Part shown: positions 33,201 to 42,312 of the stretch, piece by piece | Layout: every line of letters begins with the position of its first letter | Position numbering within the stretch: position 1 is the stretch's first letter | Assembly: GCF_020921035.1 (NCBI RefSeq) | Contig: NC_063157.1 | Location: 18,735,777 to 18,799,776 of the forward strand | DNA length: 64,000 nt | From: Rhodamnia argentea | Lineage: Eukaryota; Streptophyta; Magnoliopsida; Myrtales; Myrtaceae | Direction of reading: 5' to 3' | Translations under genes and position numbers: made by a program | The notes under the pieces: generated by a model | The model's database searches: none | Told to the model about the DNA's origin: nothing | What the model saw: the letters and a program-made list of their open reading frames with translations, nothing else

Positions 33201-35326
33201 TTCATGATAAAAAAGTTTTTGAGGTAAATTTGAGAAAAAGTATTGACGTACAAGTATTTTGGGGCAATTAAGCCATCTCGATATCGGTGTCAAGGCATGA
33301 ATTTAACAATTAATTTGCATCAAAAGCTTTGGGTTGTGTTGCGGCGCCATATGTCATTTTCAGCTTGCTATGCCATTCTTTGGCCTACTCAACTAGAGAT
33401 TCTTATCAAGCACAGATAAAAAGCACTTGGATTTGTCTCCAGCAACCAGCTATTTTCCTTTCTCACAAAAAAGTAAGCAGCAACACCAGCAGGGTGCTTT
33501 TTAAGAATTGCAGCATTCGATGGCCGAAATCCCTAAGCAAAGAGGATCCTTGAATACACCACAAGAAAGACTGATAAAAAAGCTCACTCATTGAGATTCG
33601 CGACTCAGTCATGCATTCAGAGTCAATGCCTCTCAATCGGGCAATACCATGGAAGGTGGTTAACAGATTATGAGTACAAATAGGCGAATTTACTGAGAAT
33701 GAAGGTAATGAAGCATGAAGAGAACGTGTTAAATCTCAGGACATACTGTGTGAACAGGAGACCAACGTTCGCTTGCCAGCTCATATCCATTTGGATCGTC
33801 ACCAGGTGGATGGAGAATCGAAATGCAAACTTTTCCATCAGGATAAACTAAAGTTACAGATGGCAATGTTCAGGCAGTTAGAATAGCTAATGAAAGAGAA
33901 ACTAAAAGCAGTAATGCCACAGTCTCGTTGGTAAAAGATGGCTCTCACCATTTGGATGCCACACCTCCGATGTAAACCTCACTGTTGGAGGACTGACGGG
34001 ATAGTTGGGTGGAAAGCTCATTATTGCGCTAAAGAAACCTCCTTCACTGACATAAGAATGTGAATAGCAGAAAAATGTCAAAAATTTTCTTCAGTACATA
34101 ATAGATTCCCGATAATAAAAGATGCTAGATAAGTGTGCCAGTGCCCTAAGTCAACAGAGGATGGGAGAAGCCGCAAAATAACAGGGTGAAAAAATTGATA
34201 AATACAAGAACAAATTAGCAGCCTCCTTCTAAAAGCCACACATTGATCTCAAGCTGAAGGCTGGTGTCACCCAAAATCAAAATATGAGTTGACAAAACAC
34301 AAATTTGAAGACTAAGACCCAAAACTAACAGGCAATATGAGATATTTAATCTCACATGAATGTTTAAAGCACTGCCCCCATGCATACGACTTAATCCTCA
34401 TGAAAACCTTGTCTCATACTAAAGTACAAACAAACAAGTAAAGTAGTACTGTCCCAAAAGAACGACAAAAACAAGAATAGAAGATTGTCGAAACACAACC
34501 GCTACCTTATGTGATACAAATCATATATCTAGTCAAGGTAACGCCCCATCAAAGTTGGGAAAAGTATGCGAGGAAATTGATCTAATCCCATCACCATCAC
34601 CTCGTGCAGTCAAAGTAATATATCAAGTAATATCCATCAATTAAACCATTAGCTGAGCATGTGGTATCCAAGTTATAACCTTCTTCTCCCTGGTCATACC
34701 CACCACCAAGTTTTAGTCTTTCAAACCAACTAATACATCTCCTCAGTCAGCTGCCAAATTTTTTTATTCCAGAACGCGCATACCGAACAATACTTGGAGC
34801 CGAAGCATCATGACAATCGACACAAAATCCAGCTCCAAATAAACAGATACCCAATTGGAACACCTCCTTCCATGGTTGATATAGCAAGTGACCCACTTTT
34901 TAAAAAACCATTCCGAAACACGCAACCAAAAGCAAGCACCATTTCAGAACAAAACCAACCATCGATGCCACCGCATCAAACTAATCAACACGCGAGAAAA
35001 ATTCAAACTTCATCAAGATCATCACTTCGAGCTCAACAAATCACAAAACCGATTCCCACTCACTATAGGGTGTCGGGAGGGCCGATTATGGAGACGCTCC
35101 ACTCGAACACGTTGGTCTCGTCCACCAACCCCGCGGAGAATCCATCCACCGGGTTCCTGCAAAGATCTGCAGCCATCACAGACACGGGCGCGATCATCAT
35201 AACCCAAAAAAAAAAAGAAACGAAAGTGGAGAAACCCTAAAAGAATGAAGACGAAATCAGGAAGGGATTCAGAATCGGACCTCGGAGCTGCTTCTGGAGG
35301 AGAAGACTGGCTTGATTCGAAGCCAT
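30276..35326 (-). CDS. UBC7: UBC7-type ubiquitin-conjugating enzyme E2, copy 2
   Basis: Paralogue of the gene at 19,306-25,909 with the same six-exon structure (minus): 35281-35326, 35064-35166, 33949-34046, 33747-33847, 30961-31038 and 30276-30353. Every exon has the same length as in copy 1, all splice sites are GT-AG, and the product is again 167 residues. By reading both, only three residues differ: 77 (Asp in copy 1, Glu here), 157 (Thr, Ala) and 162 (Arg, Gln). The catalytic Cys90, HPN and the acidic insert are unchanged. The many synonymous differences suggest both copies are under purifying selection, not a fresh duplicate or a dead one. The 5'UTR carries a longer GA/TC tract, and the promoter side has a 3x240-bp repeat absent from copy 1, so regulation may differ. 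Confidence 0.95.
32691..33483. repeat. 395-bp tandem duplication in UBC copy 2 intron 4
   Basis: Two adjacent units (32,691-33,085 and 33,086-33,483) begin 'ccaatgcagatt(a/t)attcata' and share long identical phrases such as 'tttgtctccagcaaccagct'. Copy 1 has related sequence once at ~23,580-23,830, with a different, weaker repeat at 22.97-23.5 kb. Confidence 0.75.
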
Positions 35327-35376
35327 CACCCGCCGATTATTAAGGGAGGGAAGCACGACTACAGGGAGTCTTCGCT

Positions 35377-35399
35377 GAGAGAGAGAGAGAGAGAGAGAG
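35377..35399. repeat. (GA)n microsatellite in UBC copy 2 5'UTR
   Basis: An uninterrupted GA run of about eleven units 50-75 bases upstream of the start codon (CT on the gene strand). Copy 1 has only 'gtgagagagacgg' at the equivalent place (about 25,960), so the tract expanded here or shrank there. Confidence 0.8.
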
Positions 35400-35530
35400 T
35401 CGGTTCTGTAGACGAGACCCAAAAACCTTATTGAGAAGCTTCAGTTCAGACGGAGAAAAATATAAAAACTGCAAAAAGGAAACAAAATTATAATAAAATA
35501 ATTATTTTTTTGATAATTTTGGTGAATAGG

Positions 35531-36240
35531 GATTACGGGGTCAAAAAAGCAAACGACATGGGGGGATCAAATCGTCGGATTATCAAGTTCGATTTGTCGC
35601 TTGCCAGTTGTTATTTAGGGAAGATGAATATTCGCTACGTTTAAATAAAATAATTAGGATAGATTTAGCTATAATGTTATTTTTTTTCCCTATCAAAGTG
35701 ATACGCAAATAAATTGCGCGATTTTATAGCAAATCTAAACATGCTGTCATTCGACGATTCAAAAGTAATTTCGGACTACGGGATCAAAAAGGGAACAATT
35801 TGAGAAATCGGATTGTCGGATTATCAAGTTCGATTTGTCACTTGCAAGTTGCCATTAGGGGAAATGAATATTCGCTATGTTCAAATAAAGTAATTAGGAT
35901 AGATTTAGCTATAATCTTATTCTTTTTGTATCAAACTGATTCTTAAATAAATTGCGCGATTGCATAGCGGATTTAAAGATATTGTTAATCGATGAATTAA
36001 AAGTAATTTCGGACTACGGGGTCAAAAAGAGAACAATACGTGAAATCGGATCGTCCGATTATCGGGTTCGATTTGTCACTTGTCAATTGTTCGACAGGGA
36101 AGATTAATATTCCTTGTGTTTAAATAAAGAAATTCGAATAGATTTAACTTTAATCTTATTCTTTCCGTATCGAATTGAAGCAGAAATAAATTGCCCGATT
36201 TTAAAATAAATTTGAATATTTATTTTTAGATTATTTGTGA
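35531..36240. repeat. Three ~240-bp tandem repeats upstream of UBC copy 2
   Basis: Three direct units start near 35,531, 35,773 and 36,011, each with 'ggactacggggtcaaaaag' (or a variant), then 'attatcaagttcgatttgtc', then 'aaataaattgcgcgatt'. Divergence between units is about 10-20% by eye. They lie ~205-910 bases upstream of the UBC copy 2 start codon. Only the first ~30 bases of a unit are present upstream of copy 1 (26,100-26,130). Confidence 0.8.
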
Positions 36241-36798
36241 GAATATTCAAGATGACGTGGGATTTCTTCTACTTCTACTTTTTCCTCGGTGGAAGTGGAA
36301 TATTCCGGAAGTTAGATGATAGGTAAAATTCAACACAGAGACGTATGATTCTTAAAGATAAGAATTGGATTCCCTTCACAATTTCGAATAACAAAGTAAA
36401 TATATTAAATGATTTGGACAAGCGAAGTTGATCAATTGAAATTTCGTTGTATCCCATGTATACTACAATTTGCACATGTATGATGATGATGATGATTATT
36501 ATTATTATTATTATGGTTGTATGATTATGGATGGTAGGTACAACCACTCTTAAGTGAGAATTCAATGTTGAAGATATGACCTTAGATTTCCTCTATTCAT
36601 AAACATAGACGTAGACTCAAAAGACCTCTTACTTTTACACAGCGAATTAGCCTTCAGTTAGCCTGATCTCCTTACCTTTGACGAATGTTTTAATTGTGTA
36701 GACTATCTTTAATTGCCTTTAATCTAATCGTTCTAGCACACCTTCTAATATACCTTTTAATTGACTTTATTGACTTAATAATTCTAATACCAAGTCTT
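36241..36798. other. Intergenic with ATG/ATT microsatellite
   Basis: (ATG)n followed by (ATT)n at 36,480-36,512. No gene seen. Confidence 0.5.
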
Positions 36799-37229
36799 AG
36801 GGGTGTCAAAAAAGCCCGCGCTGGTCCGACCTGGCCCGGCTCGAAAATTCACCCTAATTTTCAGGCTTTCCGGCTAGCTTGGTACTTGTTAGGATCGGGT
36901 TGGGTCGGGCCAGCCCTATTCCAGCTCTTTTTTTTTTTCCAACATTTTCTTTTTAATTTATCTTATTTCCATGTCGGCCCGATTCGGCTCTTTTTTTTCA
37001 CCAATGTTTTCTTTTTCATTTATCTTATTTTCATTTTTATTTTTTATATTCTTTCATTCTACGAACATGTCAAGTGATTTTGATTCAAAAAAGAAAAAAA
37101 AGAAAAGAATAAAAAAGAAACCGACCCCACCGGATCTAACCCGAAGAGGGTTCGAGTCGAGTCGGGCTTGGCACCGTTTAGCTTTGGACCGGCTCGGGCC
37201 GGCCAAGATCCGGCCCCCTTGACACCCCT
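36799..37229. mobile_element. MITE with AGGGGTGTCAA terminal inverted repeats
   Basis: It begins AGGGGTGTCAA and ends TTGACACCCCT, an 11-bp perfect inverted repeat. It is flanked by 'accaagtct' and 'accaagccc', possibly a degraded 8-9-bp duplication. GC-rich arms with 'cggcccg' and 'gggtcgggc' phrases surround a T-rich centre. The AT/GC mosaic creates the spurious 127-codon ORF at 36694-37077. Confidence 0.65.
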
Positions 37230-37235
37230 ACCAAG

Positions 37236-38976
37236 CCCATATCGATTTTTGTTGTTGTTGTTGTTGTTGTATTGCATTTACTACTTCTGGCCAAAATGAG
37301 AACTATTTTGTCAACACCAGATGCTTAACTTCATCTTGCGATTTCCCATCTTTAGCCACGGCCTAGGGCTCAGATAGCAATGGAGAAAACCCAGATTAAG
37401 AATCAATCTATTTATGAAATTAGGGAACAACATATAGATTGATACAACTACGAAGAAAAAAAAACCATATAGAGATCATTAACTAAAGTACGATTAGATG
37501 GCATTCTGTAATAACTAAGAATTAAGCCTATATGTTGAAAAGTAAGGAACCAAAATGAAAATTCAAAATAAAAGAAAATTAAAAGATTTCTATAAATTCG
37601 AAAACCTCTAATATCCACAAATCGTGAAAGACTTGATGTTAAAGTCTTGTTGTAGAAGGACTAAATTGGCATCGGTTCAATAAATTTAACTTGGTTGTGT
37701 GATTTTTTCGATGCAATGTAAATAAGATGGTTCCTGACACGATTTTCGGTGATCGAGTCCACATTAATTTATCCTAAACTTTTCATTCTTAAAATTTATT
37801 CCTAAACTTCTATGCCAAATTACTTTGTAGCCCTTCTAGCAAATTTTCGATAGGAATTGCTAACACGATGGTATAGTCATCGTCGGTCGTCCTTTGTAGT
37901 ACATTGTTTGGTTAGCGATTTCCAACAAAGATTGATAGCAAGGACTGCATTAGAATTTCGCCTCAATGTTTAGGATTAAGTTGGTCAATTTCCATTACAT
38001 AGGAAAAGTTATCCATCCACATTAAACCTATCATACGGATGTCAATTTTCAATTTTACCAATTTAGTCCTAAACCTCTACGTGAAATTCTTACGTAGGTC
38101 TTCCGGCTAATTTTGGTGGAAACCATTGACATGGTGATCTAGTCATCGTCGGTCTTCTTATGTGATGTATTATCTGGTCAGCGATTTTCAACGAGCAATA
38201 GATTTAGGACAGGTGAAACAATCCCTCCTTATTGTGTGCGCTATGAATCTCATCTTACTTAGTCTCACACGCGTGCACATCTCATTTTTCATCGATTGGT
38301 TGCACCATCACCGTCACGTGATGTGTTCGTCCCACTGAATACTTTCTCGGTGGCCGTAGTGCCTTGCCACGAGATACAAAGAATACATGTGCTGATGCAT
38401 CCAATCTAAATCAACAGGCCATGCACAAAGGGAATAAAGCTGACCCTAGACATCGCTTTGACTTTCCAAAACAGAAGAAATCCGACTTTCCCACTAAGAA
38501 AGAATCTCCAATCACAAACAATGTCATAATCTCCGAATACTTTAATATTTAACTATATTTATAAAAAAAATTATTTTTATAAAAAAAAATAATTTGAAAA
38601 ACATTTTCAATAATCGCTTATGCGCTTATAAAATAAATCAACAAAAAATATTTTTATAGTCCATAACAAATATTTAGACACAAACGATTGATCATAAAAA
38701 AGATTTCGTGTGTAAAAGTATTTAGACATAAATTCGTACTAATGATGAAATAAATTCGTACTAATGATGAAAATATTTTAAGTTTAAAGGTTACAGACGA
38801 ATATTTTTGAAAAAAAAAATTGTTGCATTATTTGAAAAGAATGTTACGTGTTTTCCGTGGGCCCGTGGCTTATGTGAGATCATGTGCTACCGACGTGTGA
38901 AGAGAATTGTGGGCCCCGAAGGAAAAGAAAGTATGTGCGTTTGGAGCACATTCCTAAATAGCCCTTTGGGCCTTGA
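37236..38976. other. Intergenic with ~190-bp direct repeat
   Basis: A direct repeat with ~280 bases offset: 37,775-37,950 and 38,060-38,215 share 'tagtcatcgtcggtc', 'cctaaac(t/c)tctacg' and '(g)cgatttcaac'. A GTT microsatellite lies at 37,248-37,270. 38,560-38,830 is AT-rich MITE-like sequence with 'acaaatatttagacac'. No gene seen. Confidence 0.5.
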
Positions 38977-40022
38977 AGGGGCTATGGTAACATTTCTAAA
39001 AGTAAAATTCTGCTCCAAAAGTACTTCTTCTGAAGCAAATATCCATTTGATAACGTAACTTCTAAAGCAGATATCCGTTTGATTACGTAACTTCCGAAGC
39101 AGAAATCCGTTTGGTAAACATTTTTACTTCTGAATTTTTTTTTTTTACTTCTGAAGTGATTTTTTACTTCTGAAATTATTTTTCCCCCACTTTGAGAAGT
39201 TAAAAAAATTGTTTCTCAACTCAAGAAGTACTTTTTACCTTACCCTCTTTTCATTACGCCCTCACCTTCTTTTCGACCAAGCTCCTTGTCGACCTCCGTC
39301 ACCGCCCACCGCCGACCAACGGCTCGCAACCACTATTACTCGTCGACCACCACCGACCGCCCCCATCCCCGCCTCGCGACCACCACCAATTGCCTACCAC
39401 GCCCGTCACCGACCGCGACCGCCGCCACCCGTCGACCGCCCCTCGCCGCCAACTACCATCGATCGCCCCCTCGATTGTGGCCCACTACGGGTTGCCACCC
39501 CTCGCCTCCAACCTTCGACCACCGTTGTCGCCAACCACTACCCATCGTCGATCGCCGATTACCACCGCCCCCAACTGCAACCATCGACCATTGCCCCACC
39601 CATCGCCCCAATCTACCGCCTACCTCCGTCGGCCATCGTCGCCAACCACCACTGCCGCCCGCCGCCATCGCCGAGTCACCATCTCCACCCGCCGAAGTAG
39701 AAAATAATTAATAATTTTTATTTTTAAAAAAGTAAATAATATTTTTTAATAATAAAAATTTATTTATTTAAAGAAATTTTAAAATTTTAAAAATGAAGTA
39801 AAAAATTTTCGGCAACCAACAATAATTTTTCATAAAAGATTTTGTGCTAATAATATTTCAGAAGTATAAATTTTTAACCGTTAGCAAACGGATTTCTACG
39901 ATTAGAAATTAATTTTTTTAGCAAAAGTAAAAAAATCAACTTATACTTCTGAGTAGAAATAGAAAAATCAACTTCTAAAAAAAAGTTGATTTTTAAAGTA
40001 GAAGTGTTATCATGCATGCCCT
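38977..40022. mobile_element. hAT-like MITE with C-rich, G-poor core
   Basis: The left end reads 'aggggctatggtaacattt', and the right end, inverted, 'agggcatgcatgataacac', resembling the termini of plant hAT-type MITEs. Near both ends are repeats of 'acttctgaa' or 'aagtagaagt'. The core (39,240-39,705) is a C-rich, G-poor sequence made of 'ccaccgcc', 'cgaccacc' and 'cgccaacca' phrases. It leaves two or three overlapping frames open for 105-163 codons of Pro/Arg/Thr/His. These ORFs are treated as composition artefacts. Confidence 0.55.
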
Positions 40023-40039
40023 AAAGATCATTGGACAAA

Positions 40040-40890
40040 TGCTAAACTTTTGTTTGATAAACAATTTTTAGGATCTCATTGGGAAAACTCTTTGTATTTC
40101 CACAGCCTTCCAAAGCCTTTGGCTTACTAGTACTGGGCATTTAATATTTTGGGAATGCTGAAGTGCACAATTAATGATGCTTTTTATTTTAATTTTGCCC
40201 TCACCAATTTTTCGTATTCCTATTTTATCCCCGAAATTGGCATTGTTCATCCCAATTCTTTGCACACCTTCTCTCTTTGAATAAGGGAACTCTGTGAACC
40301 GAGGGATGGTTAACGCTAATGGTCGCGGATCGATGAGACCGGATCCGGAGGGTCAATACAAGATTTGGAGAATCGAGGCTTGCCGATGGCCGCCGAGGCT
40401 TGCGTGACACTCGTGTTCAATTTTGAGCCCTAATCACTAGAGTTGACGTCGCCTGGTCGAGCACGGCCGAGTTGGAGACTCCGGGCTCATTGCCTTTGTT
40501 GGATGTAGCTTGCCCGAGATCGTGTAACCTAAGTGTCGCCTTGCTTGGGGTTGCTTGATCTCGAGGGCTCATGTCGGGTTCGCACGATCCTCACAAGCCT
40601 AGATCCGGGTTGCCGGAGGTTGCACCGTAGATGTCGGCAGCCCCTCGCCTAGGGTGGCATGACCTCGGCGGCCGACCATCCGGGGTTGCGCGACTCGGGG
40701 ATCGCCATGGCTAGACCTTCCAGACGACTCGAACTTGGGTATGTTAGGAATTGTGTTTTTCTCTTACCAAAGTCCTTTCATGTAAATAGTATTTACCAAA
40801 TATTATTTGCATTTCGTGAAATTTTTTAGCCTAAAAAACCCTTAGCCCCAGATCCTCTGCATAAGGCATTTTCTCAAAAACTCTCCCAAA
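40040..40890. repeat. GC-rich non-autonomous repeat
   Basis: It ends near 'aactctcccaaacccaccc', like the phrase at the start of the window, and holds 'tttgccctcacc' and a GC-rich 40,440-40,730 core with 'ggttgcacgac', 'gaggtcatg'-like phrases shared in style with 14.2-14.4 and 22.4 kb. It is probably a member of the same MITE family, with poorly resolved ends. Confidence 0.45.
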
Positions 40891-40959
40891 CCCACCCTGA
40901 ATCCTCGCGAACACACGCCTCCCAAGATCGAACGTAACTATGGTTCGAGTGACTACACA

Positions 40960-41238
40960 TTAGAAGAACTGCAAAAATGCCCCCTGCAGCTCCTCCATCG
41001 TGATCGTGCGGTCGCCGTCCCTGTCGAAGAACTCGAACATCCGCTGCATCTCGGCGTCGCGTTCCACATCTCCGCCCCGGAGCTCACAGATCCTCTGTTT
41101 TAACAGTAGTATCTCGCCAAATCCGTCAAATTTTTTTCCACCATATCTGCGCTCGCCATCTTCGGGGCGAGACATCCCCTCTCCCCGCTCCATCTGCAGT
41201 GAGTGCCTCCCACCTTTTGGAAGCGAAGGAAACAGCAT
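40960..41238 (-). pseudogene. EF-hand protein gene fragment
   Basis: A 92-codon minus-strand ORF whose C-terminus holds one canonical EF-hand loop at 40,990-41,025: D-R-D-G-D-R-T-I-T-M-E-E, with acidic residues at positions 1, 3, 5 and 12. It is preceded by a helix (AEMQRMFEFF) and followed by a short helix (LQGAFLQFF) before the stop. Plant calmodulin-like proteins usually have two to four EF-hands in 140-200 residues, so this looks truncated. The residues before it (SRPEDGERRYGGKKFDGFGE) are not known to me. Upstream frames (41126-41377) do not continue it. GC content is much higher than in the neighbours. A working small Ca-binding protein cannot be excluded. Confidence 0.45.
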
Positions 41239-42121
41239 ATAATTTGTTAAGGAAGAAGATGCATCGCATCATCAAGCCATCGTCTTTGTTCGAAGGATAG
41301 TTCTCGTCTCGTTGATCCTTCGATCCGGGCGAGCGACCGAACACGAACAGGGCTCGATGGAATGCAGAGCTTCCCACACTACCGGATTTGTTCTTGGGTG
41401 TTTCTGAAATTTGTCTCCGCTCGAATGTTGGTCGTGATTTTGCTGATCATTTCTTGCGTTCCTGTGGGATAACCGGGACTATTTTTTTCTCCGAGCAGAG
41501 GGATGTTCTCCGATTACGAATTTCTTTAGTGGCTGCTGTCCCGTGCAAGAATTCATTTTTCTGGTTTTACACCGAGTTAGATGAGAAATAATAATAATTA
41601 AAAAAATATGAATTTATTTTATTTACTAATTTTTTTTATTTTTAATGTGATTTTTTTATTTAATATAAAGTTTTTATCCATATAACATATACAAATAAAG
41701 AGCGTAAAAATATGTTAAATAAATTATATAAATTTTCGTAGGATATTAACGTATTTTGATAATATGAGTCAAAATGAAACGAGTCAAAATAGGCTAATTA
41801 CAAATTGAATCGGATATAAATCATTAAATATAGATTAAAACAGATTATATGAATTAATATGATTCGAATTATATTTGGTTCTATCCATTTATTTGACACC
41901 TTTGCTGTCAATTGATCGAGTAAAAAAGGCGACCGGACCTACGTTGTTAAAAGCAAAAAGGATCGCGCACGTCTCACAAGGGTCAAAAGTCAACGAGGAA
42001 AATCTGGAATCAACCAGAAATTACCCAAAGACATCCACCTGGCACCTATCCTCCAGTCATCACACGGCCGCATCCTCCACCGTCCGCGTATCTCAGATCC
42101 AACGGCCACCACTCCACCATC
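41239..42121. other. Intergenic upstream of HSP70
   Basis: 41,600-41,870 is very AT-rich. 41,930-42,120 is the distal HSP70 promoter; it holds 'tctggaatcaaccagaaatt' (42,008-42,027), a possible weak second heat-shock element. No gene seen. Confidence 0.4.
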
Positions 42122-42146
42122 AGAACATTCTCGAATGCTCCCGAAA
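42122..42146 (+). promoter_or_regulatory. Heat-shock element, five 5-bp units
   Basis: Consecutive alternating units agaac-attct-cgaat-gctcc-cgaaa. Units 1, 2, 3 and 5 keep the GAA/TTC core and unit 4 has CTC. Three or more contiguous nGAAn units form a binding site for heat-shock factor trimers. It lies ~20 bases before the TATA box. Confidence 0.85.
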
Positions 42147-42166
42147 CGCGCTTCCCTCGCAAGTCT

Positions 42167-42173
42167 TATAAAA
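42167..42173 (+). promoter_or_regulatory. TATA box of HSP70
   Basis: TATAAAA, 140 bases before the start codon. This gives a leader of roughly 110 bases, A/C-rich and without upstream ATG in a good context. Confidence 0.8.
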
Positions 42174-42312
42174 CCTCTCTCCCTCCTACTCCGTCTTCCT
42201 CAGCACAGACGTTCTTTACTGTGAAACAGAGTTCTTCTTCAGAGACATCACCGACGATCCATCAATCATCGTAGCTACTTTCGCACCAATTTTTCTTAGA
42301 GAGAAGGAATCG

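Larger units (their letters stand above)
29985..35565. repeat. Segmental duplication, copy 2 (UBC block)
   Basis: Counterpart of 19,015-26,130 in direct orientation, with ~3.9 kb of other sequence between the blocks. It includes all six exons and flanking sequence of UBC copy 2. Relative to copy 1 it lacks the plastid-like insertion and the MITE but has a ~395-bp internal tandem duplication in intron 4. Confidence 0.8.

Noticed and set aside
34794..35240. 148-codon plus-strand ORF (and 25434-25898, 154 codons)
   Set aside because: Both are antisense to UBC exon 2 and neighbouring intron; they mirror each other because the blocks are duplicated.
36694..37077. 127-codon hydrophobic ORF
   Set aside because: Phe/Leu/Ile-rich because of T-runs in a MITE core; no family match.
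39209..39711. Pro/Arg/Thr-rich ORFs of 105-163 codons
   Set aside because: Two to three overlapping frames are open only because the sequence is C-rich and G-poor. There are no domains and it lies inside a MITE.
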